This document shows positions 17,527 through 27,007 of a stretch of DNA of 64,000 nt, piece by piece. Position 1 is the first letter of the stretch. Each line of letters opens with the position of its first letter. Location: NCBI RefSeq assembly GCF_017301735.1, contig NZ_CP071090.1, positions 8,484,001 to 8,548,000 on the forward strand, written 5' to 3'. Made by a program: the position numbers and the translations under genes. The stretch comes from Pyxidicoccus parkwaysis (lineage in GTDB: Bacteria; Myxococcota; Myxococcia; Myxococcales; Myxococcaceae). The notes under the pieces were generated by a model that was not told the origin of the DNA, made no database searches, and saw only the letters and a program-made list of their open reading frames with translations.

Positions 17527-19914
17527 TCATGGCTGGCGCGTGAAGATGCAGCCCCCCGCCCAGCCCATGGGTGTCACACCACCGTCCGGCAGCGTCGTGC
17601 CGCCATCCTGTCCCGGCGCCGGGCACGACACGCTGGCGCCACCATCCACCGTGTAGCTCTGCGGGTACGCGCCATAGCCGGTGCGCAGCGTGTAGTTGAC
17701 GCGCTCGTAGTCCAGACGCTCCGAGGCGGACACGTCCACGCGCATGGTGCCGCCGTGGATGAAGCGCCGCTCGAGGCAGCCGCACGCATACGGCGCCAGC
17801 GTGACGACGGTGGAGTTGGGCCGTTCCTCCAGGGTGTATTGCGGCTGCAGGCTGCTCAGCGTGGCGTTGGTGGGCGAGTGCCAGGCGCGCAGCGCGTCCG
17901 GGCGGTAGCCCAGCGTCAGCGGGGCATTGCGGCTGCCCGTCGTCACCTGCGTGCAGCTGCCGCCGTCAGTGGACGGGACGTCGCCGTCGCAGAAGGTGAG
18001 GTCCAGCGCGAGCCCGTGCGGCGTGCCGCCGTCGGCCAGCTTCTCCACCTCCCACTGCACCAGCCACGCGCGGTCCTCGGGGGCCGCCAGGGAGGGGAGC
18101 TGGAACTGGTACGAGTCCACGTCCGAGGGCACCCCGTCGTAGTCCGCCGGCCCGCGCACGCCGAAGCCGGTGACGCGGTCATCACCGCTGCGCAGGCGGC
18201 CGTAGCCGGCCGACAGCTGGCCGGACACGGAGAACTCGGCGGTGTCCGGCGGCGCGGGGTAGGCGGTGGTGGACGCCAGCGTGCGCGCCACCGGCTGCTC
18301 CACGCCGCCCGAGTAGCGCGACACTTCGTCCGCGTCCTCGGTGTCCCACGACACGTCCAGCCGGTAGTCACGGTCATCCGCCCAGTCGGTGCCGACGTCC
18401 TGGACGACGAAGTAGTACGTGAGGGCGGCGGCGTGCGGGGGCACTGGCAGCACGCCGCGGAAGTTGCTCAGGTTGGTGAAGCGCGGGTTGTCCGCCGCCT
18501 CCTCGCGGTACGAGTGCGTGCACATGGGCGCCGGCAGCTTCGCGTTGGAGCAGAAGCCCTCCACCAATTGGCGCGCGTCCGGGTTCTCCCCGTAGCCCTT
18601 GGGGCAGGCGGTGACGTCGTTGAGGCAGGCGGTGCGCCACTCGCTGAGGTTGGCGCCCTTCGTCACCAGCGTGAAGACCTGCACCATCCGGTCCGGCGTG
18701 TCCGGCAACGCCGGGAAGCGCCCGCCCGTGCCCAGCGGCGACAAGCGGTAGCGCAGCAGCGTGGGCGCGGTGGAGGCCGGCAGCCGCACCGAGTACCAGT
18801 CGGTGTCCGGCACGTAGCCGAGGCGGCCGGTGAAGGACGTGGCCGCCTGCGGAGTGCCGGGCGAGGTGCTCTCCAGGCTGCGCGCCGTGGCCGTCGCCAC
18901 GGTGTCGTTGCCATCACCGGTGGTGTCCTGCGCGTCCTGCTCGTCCATGACGCGCACCTCCACCTGGTAGGGCTGGCGCAAGTCTCCCGAGGCCGTGTCC
19001 TTGTCGTTGGTGCCGCGGTAGCCCTTCACCACCAGCAGCCACTTGCCGGCGTACGCCGCCTTCACCTTGCGCGCGGTGGCCAGCTGGCCGCCGCGCACCT
19101 GGGGCGGCACCTGGCCCTCGTCCTCCTTCTCGCTGAAGCCCGGCCGGCGCAGCTCGTAGGCCAGGCGCCAGTTGGGGACGAACTGCTGGTCCGGCGCGAC
19201 GAGGTGCACGTATGCAATCTTCCCGGCCGCCAGGTCGAACGTGTAGTTGTCCACGTCATTGTCCGTGGCGAGGTAGCCCGTCGCCGTCCCCACCTGCATG
19301 CCGTTCTGGCTGGTGAGCGTCAGCGGCGTGGCCGTGGCCGGGGTGTCGTTGGGCTCCTGCGTGTCCGGGTTGGTGGCAATCTCCACCTTCAGCCGGTACG
19401 GGCTCTTCGCGTCGTAGTTGGGCCGCGTGGGCACGTCAGGCGAGTCCTGCACCAGCACCAGCAGCGTCTTGCTCTTCAAGTCATTGCGCAGCGGCACCAC
19501 CATGTCCACCGGACGCGGCGCGCCCTGGCCATGCTTGTCCTCCTTCTTCACCAGCGCCGAGTCCGTGCCGTTGGGCAGCGTCTCCAGCACGGTGATGGAG
19601 AGATTCACGGCGGTGCTGGACGCCAGGTACGCGCCGTTGACGTTGAGCAGCGTGCGCGCGCTGGTGTCCGCCGGCAGGACGATGCGGTACCAGTCCTGGT
19701 CCCCCGCCTTCTGCTCGCCCGCCTGCACGAGGAAGCGGTCCAGCGGCGCGCCGGGCTTCAGCTCGCACTCGGCCAGCGTGAGCGCCTCCTCGCGGCTGTT
19801 GCAGAGGTCCTCCACCGGGTTGGAGCCCGCGTCCGGGTCCTCGTCACCGCCTCCGGACTTGCAGGCAACGAGGACGAGCAGCGCGAGCGGCAGCAGTCGG
19901 ACGTGGGTCAGCAT
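17527..19914 (-). CDS. Large lipoprotein with pre-peptidase-like modules
   Basis: A surface-type lipoprotein of 795 residues (lipobox LVAC). It contains at least four modules with the DxDWYxxxLP / DVDNYTFDLAAG / DTDWYSVRLPAS / DVDSYQFQLPS signature of bacterial pre-peptidase C-terminal beta-sandwiches, separated by EPNDTPATATPL-type linkers. The ATG at 19914 was preferred. A TTG at 19929 would overlap the upstream stop as TTGA, as happens one gene earlier, but has a poor ribosome site. It is the last gene of the minus-strand surface-protein block and is likely co-transcribed with the von Willebrand A genes. The ligand is unknown. Confidence 0.8.
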   Translation of the reverse strand: MLTHVRLLPLALLVLVACKSGGGDEDPDAGSNPVEDLCNSREEALTLAECELKPGAPLDRFLVQAGEQKAGDQDWYRIVLPADTSARTLLNVNGAYLASSTAVNLSITVLETLPNGTDSALVKKEDKHGQGAPRPVDMVVPLRNDLKSKTLLVLVQDSPDVPTRPNYDAKSPYRLKVEIATNPDTQEPNDTPATATPLTLTSQNGMQVGTATGYLATDNDVDNYTFDLAAGKIAYVHLVAPDQQFVPNWRLAYELRRPGFSEKEDEGQVPPQVRGGQLATARKVKAAYAGKWLLVVKGYRGTNDKDTASGDLRQPYQVEVRVMDEQDAQDTTGDGNDTVATATARSLESTSPGTPQAATSFTGRLGYVPDTDWYSVRLPASTAPTLLRYRLSPLGTGGRFPALPDTPDRMVQVFTLVTKGANLSEWRTACLNDVTACPKGYGENPDARQLVEGFCSNAKLPAPMCTHSYREEAADNPRFTNLSNFRGVLPVPPHAAALTYYFVVQDVGTDWADDRDYRLDVSWDTEDADEVSRYSGGVEQPVARTLASTTAYPAPPDTAEFSVSGQLSAGYGRLRSGDDRVTGFGVRGPADYDGVPSDVDSYQFQLPSLAAPEDRAWLVQWEVEKLADGGTPHGLALDLTFCDGDVPSTDGGSCTQVTTGSRNAPLTLGYRPDALRAWHSPTNATLSSLQPQYTLEERPNSTVVTLAPYACGCLERRFIHGGTMRVDVSASERLDYERVNYTLRTGYGAYPQSYTVDGGASVSCPAPGQDGGTTLPDGGVTPMGWAGGCIFTRQP

Positions 19915-19925
19915 GGCGTGGGTTC

Positions 19926-21671
19926 TCAAGGCGAAGAATTCGGCGTTTCGACGCGGCCGGGGCAGCCGTCGATGAAGTGCTCCGGCTCCACGTGGATGAC
20001 GCCGTCGGCGGGCGACTTGATGCCGCCCACCGGGTAACGCACGGTGTTCACCCGGTAGGTGCGGACGATGGTGCGCGCGGTGGGGTCGTCCGCGGGCACC
20101 ATGGCCACGGACAGGGAGAGGTCATTGAAGCCCGCCCCGCGCGTCACCACGCCCGCGTCGTCCGCGGCGGCGATGGTGGGCGCCAGGAGGATGTTGTCGA
20201 CGCGGAGCTTGTAGCACTGGCGGCCCAGGGAATCCGGCGCCCCGTCCGCCTCGAAGGAGTACCGGTAGCCGTCCACCGACAGGTTCGCGGTGTCCACCTC
20301 CAGCGGGCGCGTGTGCAGGCGCAACTCCGCGCGGCTCGTCAGCCCGTCATTGTCCGGGTCCTCGTCCAAGTCATTGCTGGAGCCCTGCGTGCCGCCGCGC
20401 CACTCCACGCCGTCCGGCACGCCGTCTCGGTCGCTGTCGGCGAGGTTGGCGTTGGTGCCGATGAACTGCTCGTCGCAGTCCAGCAGCTGGTCGCAGTCCG
20501 AGTCCTCCGCGCGCAGCGCCGGCGGGCAGCCCTTGTCCAGCCCACCGCCGTCCGGCAGCGCAATCTGCGTGGGGTTGAAGTCCACGCCGCGCTCGCGGAA
20601 GTACACCTCCACGCCGTCGCTGAAGCCGTCCCCGTCCGTGTCCACGAGGTTGGGGTTGGTGCCGATTTCGGCCTCGCGCGCGTCCGTCAGGCCGTCGCCG
20701 TCCGTGTCCGCCTCCTCCACCGGGCTGCCCGGAGGCGCCGAGTAGTTGGTGGCCACCACCTCCTTCACGATGAAGGAGCGGCGCACCTGGCCGAAGGAGA
20801 AGTCCAGGAAGTTGATGGGCTCGTTGTTGCGGAAGTCGCGGAAGTTGCCGCCGCCCAGCGTGGCCATCTGCTCCAGCCGGTCCGCGTTCTGGTTGATGAT
20901 GAGCAGCGGGCAGCCCGCGTCCCCTTCGATGTCACACGACGACACCGGCTGCGTGGGCAGGAAGACGTGCACGGTGTTGACGCGCACCTCCTCCACCAAA
21001 TCCCTCAGCTGGCGGATGCGCACCACCGCGTCGCCCTGGATGAGCTCGTCGTCCTGGTCGTTGGTGGGCTTGCCGTCCGACAGGAAGATGACGGAGTAGC
21101 GCGCCTGCGCCAGCGCCTGCGCGCCGCCCGGTTCCAGGCGGCTGCGGGCGATGTCCGTGTTGATGAGCGAGTAGATGTCCGACAGCGGCTTGACGAAGTC
21201 CGTCGAGTCGCGGTTCGGCGAGTTGTCCGGGTTGCGGAAGGTGAGCAGCTGCTCGGTGAGCTTGCGGCGCGCGGCGTCGTCCATCGCCGCCACCTGCACG
21301 AAGCCGTCCTGCGGCGGGTTGCCCGGCGTCTGCGTGAGGAAGGCCGTGGTGCTGCCCGCGAAGAGCACCACCGCGATGTACACCTCGGGGTCCTTCGGCA
21401 GGTTCTCGATGAGCTGCACCAGCGCGGTAGCGCGCGTGCCGTCCGGGTCGCTCACGCGCATGGACTGCGAGGCGTCCATGGCGACCACGAGCTTGATGGG
21501 GCGCACCACCTCGTTGCTGCCCACCGTGCAGAAGCGGCCCTGGAAGGACACCGCCCGGTCCACGGGGACTTCCTCGTCGCGGCGCGGGTCGAAGAGGTAG
21601 GAATCCGTGCAGGCCGCCACCACCAGGAGCGACAGCAGACTCCCCGCTACCAGACGTCCGGCGCGGCTCAA
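19926..21671 (-). CDS. Von Willebrand A lipoprotein with calcium-binding repeats (intact MIDAS)
   Basis: A lipoprotein of 581 residues. The TTG at 21671 overlaps the upstream stop (TTGA) and has AGAGAGG in ribosome-site position; the frame beyond it, to 21896, is not protein-like. After lipobox AAC come the shared start CTDSYLFD and FQGRFC, then a vWA domain with metal motif DASQS (66-70) and later ARYSVIFLSDGKPT. Residues about 345-480 carry thrombospondin-type-3-like repeats (DTDGDGLTDAREAEIGTNP). The C-terminal domain has the pattern CYKLRVDNILLAPT shared with its two paralogues. It resembles calcium-dependent adhesins such as the CglB/CglD type of myxobacteria; that link is inferred. Confidence 0.85.
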   Translation of the reverse strand: MSRAGRLVAGSLLSLLVVAACTDSYLFDPRRDEEVPVDRAVSFQGRFCTVGSNEVVRPIKLVVAMDASQSMRVSDPDGTRATALVQLIENLPKDPEVYIAVVLFAGSTTAFLTQTPGNPPQDGFVQVAAMDDAARRKLTEQLLTFRNPDNSPNRDSTDFVKPLSDIYSLINTDIARSRLEPGGAQALAQARYSVIFLSDGKPTNDQDDELIQGDAVVRIRQLRDLVEEVRVNTVHVFLPTQPVSSCDIEGDAGCPLLIINQNADRLEQMATLGGGNFRDFRNNEPINFLDFSFGQVRRSFIVKEVVATNYSAPPGSPVEEADTDGDGLTDAREAEIGTNPNLVDTDGDGFSDGVEVYFRERGVDFNPTQIALPDGGGLDKGCPPALRAEDSDCDQLLDCDEQFIGTNANLADSDRDGVPDGVEWRGGTQGSSNDLDEDPDNDGLTSRAELRLHTRPLEVDTANLSVDGYRYSFEADGAPDSLGRQCYKLRVDNILLAPTIAAADDAGVVTRGAGFNDLSLSVAMVPADDPTARTIVRTYRVNTVRYPVGGIKSPADGVIHVEPEHFIDGCPGRVETPNSSP

Positions 21672-23653
21672 GGGTTGCCTCTCTGCGCGCCCGAGGGCGG
21701 CACGCCTACACAGTCGTTCTGGTTGTTCCACGGGTTGCTCAGCTGGTCGGGCCGGCGGAAGTTGGCGTCCTCCAGGGACAGCTCGGGGCCGGCGGGCGTG
21801 CGCACGCTGGGCGGCGCGTACTGGGCCCAGGCGCAGGCGGTGCGCCACACGCCGTAGTCGGTGGAGACGCCGCTCTCCGGCGCCTCGGCGAACCACACCT
21901 TGAAGAGGTTGAAGCCCTGCTTCGCGCCCGCGCGGTCCGGCGGCGTCACCAGCTGCAGGTTGGACACCGTGAAGTCGTAGCAGATGCTGCCGTCCTGGCG
22001 GACCTCGGCGATGCGCGTCTCGTACTGGTAGCCGAAGCGGTCGTAGAAGGCCCGGTCCCTCCGCGTGGGGTCGCTGCCCGCGCGCAGCTCCGCGTCATCC
22101 GGCAGACCGTCACCGTCCGTGTCCAGGCCCGCCACGCTGGGCTCCAGCGGATTCAGGCCCCAGCGCGCCTCCATGTTGTCCGGGGCGCCGTCGCCGTCGC
22201 TGTCCACGATGCCGGTGCGCGTGTGCAGGTAGTCCTCGGCGAACTGCGACAGGCCGTCACCGTCCGTGTCGCGGCACACGCAGTTGCGCGTGAGCGGGGA
22301 GGCCGGGTCACACCCGCGCGCGTCCAAATCATTGCTGGCCTGGAAGCCCTGGTCCGCGCGGCGGTACTCGAAGCCGTCGTCCAGGCAGTCGCCGTCGCTG
22401 TCGGGGAGGATGCTGTTGGTCTTCAGCGTGAAGGAGTTGTCCAGCGAGTCCGGCACGCCGTCGCCGTCGCTGTCCAGCACCCGTCCGTCGTCACCCGGGG
22501 CGGAGCTGAGGGCCTCCACCACCAACGACTTCATCACGTTGCGCGAGGCGAACGACGAGTAGTCCAGCGCGCCCAGGCCCAGGTTGGAGATTTCCGCCGT
22601 GTCGTTGAACTCCTGGTACACGCCGTTGCCCATCTCCGCGAAGCGCTTGAGCAGCCACGAGGCAATCTTCTTCGCGGCCTCCGGGTACTGCGCCTGCGGG
22701 ACGCCCGGGTAGATGCCGTAGATTTCCTGGCAGATGGGGCCGCAGGCGCGCACGGCCTCCTGGTTGAAGAGCAGCACCGTGTGCATGCGCACGTCGCCCA
22801 CGTTGTACTGGTCCTTCAGCTCCATCAGCCGGCGCACGTAGCTGAAGAGCTGGTAGTTCTGGTTGCGGTCCGTGCCCACCTCGAAGCCATCAATCGCGTC
22901 GGTGGTGCTGGTGGCGTTGCAGAAGTCGACGATGGAGTCCGCCCACGTCAGGTCCGGGTTGTCCGGGTTGGCGTAGACGCTCAGGTTGTCGGTGGCGGAG
23001 CAGCGCGGGTACGGGGTGCCGTCGGTGAGGAAGACGACAACGTAGCGCGTGCGCGGCAGCAGCTCCGGGTTGGACAGGGCCACCGCGTTGATGTCGCTGG
23101 CGATGACGCTGTACGCGTAGGACAGGGCGCCCTGGTAGTCGGTGCCCTTGCCCAGCTGGCTCTGCAGGCCGCTGATGTAGCTGTCGATGTTGTTGTCCGG
23201 CCGGGCGAAGCGGCTGCCCACCGTGGTGGGCGGCCACACGTTGCGGACGTTCGTCTCGAAAGGCGCGACGGACACCTGCACGTTGCCGCCCTGCGCGTTG
23301 ACCTGGCGGAACTGCTGCACCAGCCGCTTGAGGGCGCGCACGCGCGCGGGCTCGGTGACGCCCGGCGGAATGACGGCCTGCACCTCCGCGCGCTGGCAGA
23401 AGCCGCTGTCCAGCTGCGCGCCCGGCGGGTCGGAGATGCACATGCTGCCCGACTCGTCGATGACGACGACGACCTTCACCGGGAAGCCGGAAGGGTTGGG
23501 CGGGCGCGTACACACCCGCCCCTGGAGCGTCAGCCGGTCATCGAGGTTGCTCTGCACCTCCGCGCGCGGCTCGAGCAGCGAGTCCGTGCAGGAGATGAGG
23601 CCAGCGGCCAGGAGGCCCGCCGCAAGGAGCGGGAAACGAACGAAGCGGCGCAT
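21668..23653 (-). CDS. Von Willebrand A lipoprotein with calcium-binding repeats (intact MIDAS)
   Basis: A lipoprotein of 661 residues, paralogue of the next gene. The ATG at 23653 follows CAGGAGGACTG and begins a signal with lipobox LISC. The vWA domain has metal motif DESGS (66-70) and YVVVFLTDGTPYP. Type-3-like repeats follow (DSDGDGVPDSLDN, DTDGDGLSQFAEDYLHT, DSDGDGAPDNMEARWG, DTDGDGLPDDAELRAG). The C-terminal domain shows ICYDFTVSNLQLVTPP. The vWA domain is larger than in the neighbour, with several extra cysteines around CGPICQEIYG. It probably binds a surface ligand or a neighbouring cell in a calcium-dependent way. Confidence 0.86.
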   Translation of the reverse strand: MRRFVRFPLLAAGLLAAGLISCTDSLLEPRAEVQSNLDDRLTLQGRVCTRPPNPSGFPVKVVVVIDESGSMCISDPPGAQLDSGFCQRAEVQAVIPPGVTEPARVRALKRLVQQFRQVNAQGGNVQVSVAPFETNVRNVWPPTTVGSRFARPDNNIDSYISGLQSQLGKGTDYQGALSYAYSVIASDINAVALSNPELLPRTRYVVVFLTDGTPYPRCSATDNLSVYANPDNPDLTWADSIVDFCNATSTTDAIDGFEVGTDRNQNYQLFSYVRRLMELKDQYNVGDVRMHTVLLFNQEAVRACGPICQEIYGIYPGVPQAQYPEAAKKIASWLLKRFAEMGNGVYQEFNDTAEISNLGLGALDYSSFASRNVMKSLVVEALSSAPGDDGRVLDSDGDGVPDSLDNSFTLKTNSILPDSDGDCLDDGFEYRRADQGFQASNDLDARGCDPASPLTRNCVCRDTDGDGLSQFAEDYLHTRTGIVDSDGDGAPDNMEARWGLNPLEPSVAGLDTDGDGLPDDAELRAGSDPTRRDRAFYDRFGYQYETRIAEVRQDGSICYDFTVSNLQLVTPPDRAGAKQGFNLFKVWFAEAPESGVSTDYGVWRTACAWAQYAPPSVRTPAGPELSLEDANFRRPDQLSNPWNNQNDCVGVPPSGAQRGNP

Positions 23654-23687
23654 GCGGAACAGTCCTCCTGGCACGAGGCGGATGATT

Positions 23688-25016
23688 CTACTGGTGACGA
23701 CGGCGGCGGCGCATCAGCACGCTGAGCATGGCCGCGCCCAGCGCGGTGGCGCTGAAGCCCGCCGGCACCGAGTTGCAGCTCCCGCCGTCGCCGTCGCCCT
23801 TGCCCACCTTGATGACGAGGTTGGACGTGGACACGCGCTGGTCCGGGAAGACGCGGTCGGCGAAGGCCAGACGCGCCGTCACCTGCAGCTCGTACTCGCC
23901 ATCCGCGTCCGGCGTGAAGGTCGGCACGCTGCCGTCCACGTAGGTGTACTGCCAGTCACGGCTGAGCGTCACGGCGCCTTGCGGGTTCTCCACCACCGCG
24001 TTGGAGCCCGAGGGACGCTTCGTCACCGTCCACTTGTACTCCATGGCCGCGCCGTTGCGGTTGGCGAACAGCGGCGGGCGCAGCGCCTTGCCGGACTCGT
24101 CCACCGTCATCGTCTTGCCGCCGCTGATGGTGAAGGGCGCCTTCGGGTCGAGGCAGTCATCCGGGCGGCCCTCGTCCAGCACCAGGCAGTAGCGCGTGTC
24201 GCACGCGTCGCCGGCGCCGTCGTGGTCATCGTCGGCCTGCTCGCGGTTGGCCACGGCCAGGCAGTTGTCCTGCGCGTTGAGGATGCTGTCGTTGTCGATG
24301 TCGGCGTCGCACGCGTCACCCTGGCCGTCCGCGTCCGTGTCCTTCTGGTCCGGGTTGGCCAGGCCGGGGCAGTTGTCGCCGTTGTCGGAGATGTTGTCGC
24401 CGTCCGCGTCCACGCGGCACTGGCTGCCGTCCGTCGGCATCACCTGGCTGGGGTTGGAGATGCGCGGGCAGTTGTCCTGGCCGTCGTTGACGCCGTCGTT
24501 GTCGTCGTCCGGGTCGCAGACGTCGCCCTTGCCGTCGCCGTCCAAATCACTCTGGTCCGTGTTGGGCACCAGCGGGCAGTTGTCCTTCGCGTTGTCGACC
24601 TTGTCGTTGTCCTGGTCGGGGTCGCAGTCGTCGCCCTTGCCGTCGCCGTCCGCGTCCTGCTGCTGGAAGTTGGAGAGCGTGGAGCAGTTGTCGCAGACGT
24701 TGCCCACGCCGTCGCCGTCCTCGTCCGTCTGGTCGCGGTTGGAGACGAAGGGGCAGTTGTCGCGGTCGTCCGCCTTGCCGTCGCCGTCCGCGTCGTCCGT
24801 GTAGGCCAGCGTGTCGCCGTCATCCGTGTAGTTCACCCACACGGAGCAGCCACAACCACAACCGCAGCCGCCGCCCTCCTCCTGGGGCTTGCCGCAGCTA
24901 TCGCCGAGGCACTCCGGGTTGTCGGGGTTGTTGTTGGACTGCGCCTTCGCAACGGAGGGGCTCAGGAACAGGAACGCCCCGAGCGTGAATGCGGAAGCAA
25001 AGCGAACGAGTGACAT
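23688..25016 (-). CDS. Thrombospondin-type-3 repeat protein with MYXO-CTERM-like tail
   Basis: A secreted protein of 442 residues. A signal peptide ends at AKA-Q, then comes an odd cysteine/glycine stretch (GGGCGCGCGCS) near residues 48-57. About seven calcium-binding repeats follow (DADGDGKGDDCDPDQDNDKV and kin, residues 75-270), then an Ig/PKD-like beta domain. The end is GGSCNSVPAG, a hydrophobic segment and RRRRR, the pattern of MYXO-CTERM sorting tails processed by myxosortase for surface display. Public annotations use the name MtsC (cell-cell cohesion) for a protein of this type; I recall this but cannot verify identity. It lies among the vWA lipoproteins, which suggests a joint surface complex. 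Confidence 0.86.
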   Translation of the reverse strand: MSLVRFASAFTLGAFLFLSPSVAKAQSNNNPDNPECLGDSCGKPQEEGGGCGCGCGCSVWVNYTDDGDTLAYTDDADGDGKADDRDNCPFVSNRDQTDEDGDGVGNVCDNCSTLSNFQQQDADGDGKGDDCDPDQDNDKVDNAKDNCPLVPNTDQSDLDGDGKGDVCDPDDDNDGVNDGQDNCPRISNPSQVMPTDGSQCRVDADGDNISDNGDNCPGLANPDQKDTDADGQGDACDADIDNDSILNAQDNCLAVANREQADDDHDGAGDACDTRYCLVLDEGRPDDCLDPKAPFTISGGKTMTVDESGKALRPPLFANRNGAAMEYKWTVTKRPSGSNAVVENPQGAVTLSRDWQYTYVDGSVPTFTPDADGEYELQVTARLAFADRVFPDQRVSTSNLVIKVGKGDGDGGSCNSVPAGFSATALGAAMLSVLMRRRRRHQ

Positions 25017-25124
25017 GGTGACTCCTTTCAGCCCGCAGCTCCTAGCAAGGAGCGATCCGTACCCAACACTTCATGGAGACCCTTTAAAATCAAAGACTTG
25101 CAGGCGGGCCTGGGATTGCGGGCC

Positions 25125-25147
25125 GGGGAGTGTGGGGGGCACTCCCC
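25125..25147 (-). terminator. Hairpin after the degenerate vWA gene
   Basis: A perfect 8-bp stem GGGGAGTG / CACTCCCC with a 7-base G-rich loop lies 38 bases after the stop of the gene at 25185. No T run is adjacent; it may be a weak terminator or attenuator before the type-3 repeat gene. Confidence 0.45.
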
Positions 25148-25161
25148 ATTGATGGCGTGGG

Positions 25162-25176
25162 GCAAACTCCACACCA
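25162..25176 (-). promoter_or_regulatory. Possible sigma-54 promoter for the type-3 repeat gene
   Basis: On the minus strand TGGTGTGGAGTTTGC has GG-N10-GC spacing and an intact TTGC, but the -24 box differs from TGGCAC at three positions. It lies about 146 bases before the start at 25016. A small inverted repeat (GCTCCT / AGGAGC, 25038-25053) is in the same leader. Confidence 0.3.
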
Positions 25177-25184
25177 GGGGTGGA

Positions 25185-26834
25185 TCAGGTTCCGAGGATG
25201 AAGTCGTTGGGGTCCAGTGCAACGGTGCCCGAGGGGCTGCGGCCGTCCTTGTCGCTGTACTGGATGGGCTGGACGAAGAGCGAGCCGATGCCGGCGCCGC
25301 GAGGGTCATTGTCCCGGCCGGCCTGGAGGTAGATGTACACCTCGTTGGTGCCCGCGGGGATGACCTCGCCCGGGATGAAGGGATGGGGCCGCTCGCGGGT
25401 GGGGACGACGGTGATGTTCTCCGCGCGGGCCGCGTAGCAGGTGCGGCCGTCCGGGGAGGGCTCGGTCTCCACCAGGTCGTAGCCGTAGCCGCGCTCCACG
25501 TGGAAGTCGATGTCCGCGCTGAGCGGGTCTCCGTGCGCCTCCACCTCCGTCACGTTGGAGATGCCGTCGCGGTCCGTGTCGAGCAGGTCCTCGGGGACGA
25601 GCGGGTTGGTCATGGACAGCAGCTCCACCAGGTCCGGCAGCGAGTCCCCGTCCGTGTCGCCGATGCACGGGTCCGTGCCGAGCACGCGCTCCTCGCAGGT
25701 GTTGAGCCGGTCCCCGTCCTCGTCGAGCGAGACGTTGCAGCCATTGATGATGTCCGGCTTGAGCGGGTCCAGGCCCATGCGGACCTCCAGCCCGTCCATG
25801 AGGCCGTCCTGGTCCGAGTCCAGCGCGAGCGCGTCCGTGCCCAGCGCGTCCTCGTCCACGTCCGGCAGGCCGTCCCCGTCGCTGTCGGCGAGCACCTGGC
25901 CGGCGCGCACCACCACGTTGCGGTTGTAGGCGAAGAACCGCTTGAGCTTGAGGGAGTTGGTGCGCGCGGCGTACTTGATGCTGGTGAGCGCGCCGGGCAG
26001 GCCCGCGAAGTCCACTTCAATGGGCTCGGTGCCGCCCGCGCTGGCGATGGCCGCCACGAGCTTGCGGGTGAGCGGGTCCGGCGAGGTGCCGCGCACGTAG
26101 ATGGGCTGCACCACCACCTCGCCCGCGCCGAACTGCTGGGCCAGCGCCTTGATTTCGCCGGTGACGGCCGTCAGCTCGCAGCTCCCGCACTCGGCATCAC
26201 AGGCGTCGTGCGCGCTCGTGCCGACGGGGCCGCAGGACGCCGCCGTGGACAGGGCGAGGCAGCGCGAGTCCAGCCCCGTGCCGAAGACGTCGCTGTCGCG
26301 GGCGCGGGCGCACGTCTTGTCACCGGTGCGCACGATGACCACCACCATGTAGCGCGTGCGGGCCACCTCGCCGCGGCAGGACGTCTGCATGTCGCCGGAC
26401 AGCAGCGTCTTCGCGAGCCGCAGCGAGGCGCGGATGCTCACCGGCCCCGTCTCCTGGTACGACGCGTAGCGCGGCAACGTGGCCTGGAACTCCGAGGCGT
26501 CCGAGAAGCCACCCAACAGGCCGGTGGCCACCGTGTGGTACGCCACGAGGCCGAACTTCACGAAGGGGCCGGAGAAGCGGCTCGTCAGCGTGGACAGGCC
26601 GTCCGTGGCGTAGCCCACCATCTCCGACTCCACGCCCTGTCCACCTTCGATGGCGAAGAGCACCTTGGTGGGGAAGGCATCACCGCCCGCCAACGGCACA
26701 CAGACGTTGCCGGCGAAGCTGGCGCGGTCCTTTCCCGAGGGGCCACGGCCGTCCAGGGCATACAGGCCCGAGTCGGAGCACGACAGCAACAGCACGGGAA
26801 TCAGGAGCCACGCGGAACGCGAGAGGGCGTGCAT
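25185..26834 (-). CDS. Von Willebrand A-like lipoprotein with degenerate metal site
   Basis: A lipoprotein of 549 residues (ATG at 26834, lipobox LLSC) and third paralogue of the set: it shares the start CSDSGLY, the FAGNVC segment, calcium-binding repeats (DSDGDGLPDVDEDALGTD, DSDQDGLMDG, DTDRDGISNVTEVEAHGDP) and the C-terminal pattern CYAARAENITVVPT. At the position of the DxSxS metal motif it reads AIEGGQGV, so the vWA fold has probably lost metal-dependent binding. Cysteines are numerous in the middle (DACDAECGSCEL). It is first in the minus-strand block and is separated from the next gene by 168 bp. Confidence 0.83.
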   Translation of the reverse strand: MHALSRSAWLLIPVLLLSCSDSGLYALDGRGPSGKDRASFAGNVCVPLAGGDAFPTKVLFAIEGGQGVESEMVGYATDGLSTLTSRFSGPFVKFGLVAYHTVATGLLGGFSDASEFQATLPRYASYQETGPVSIRASLRLAKTLLSGDMQTSCRGEVARTRYMVVVIVRTGDKTCARARDSDVFGTGLDSRCLALSTAASCGPVGTSAHDACDAECGSCELTAVTGEIKALAQQFGAGEVVVQPIYVRGTSPDPLTRKLVAAIASAGGTEPIEVDFAGLPGALTSIKYAARTNSLKLKRFFAYNRNVVVRAGQVLADSDGDGLPDVDEDALGTDALALDSDQDGLMDGLEVRMGLDPLKPDIINGCNVSLDEDGDRLNTCEERVLGTDPCIGDTDGDSLPDLVELLSMTNPLVPEDLLDTDRDGISNVTEVEAHGDPLSADIDFHVERGYGYDLVETEPSPDGRTCYAARAENITVVPTRERPHPFIPGEVIPAGTNEVYIYLQAGRDNDPRGAGIGSLFVQPIQYSDKDGRSPSGTVALDPNDFILGT

Positions 26835-27007
26835 CAGTTGGATTCTACACCTCAGGTCCCCGAGGTGGCGCAAGTGACACCGACGCAAGCCTTGGATTCG
26901 AGGTGAGAGCGGCACAGCAAGGGCCGAGATTTCAGCCCGCCGTGGAACAGGCCCGCCGGGCTGGTTGCCCTCCCGTTACCGCGAGCGGAGGGACGCGGGT
27001 GGAGTTC

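Noticed and set aside
25038..25053. GCTCCT/AGGAGC inverted repeat before the type-3 repeat gene as a riboswitch
   Set aside because: Only six base pairs and no conserved riboswitch elements; left as a minor leader feature.
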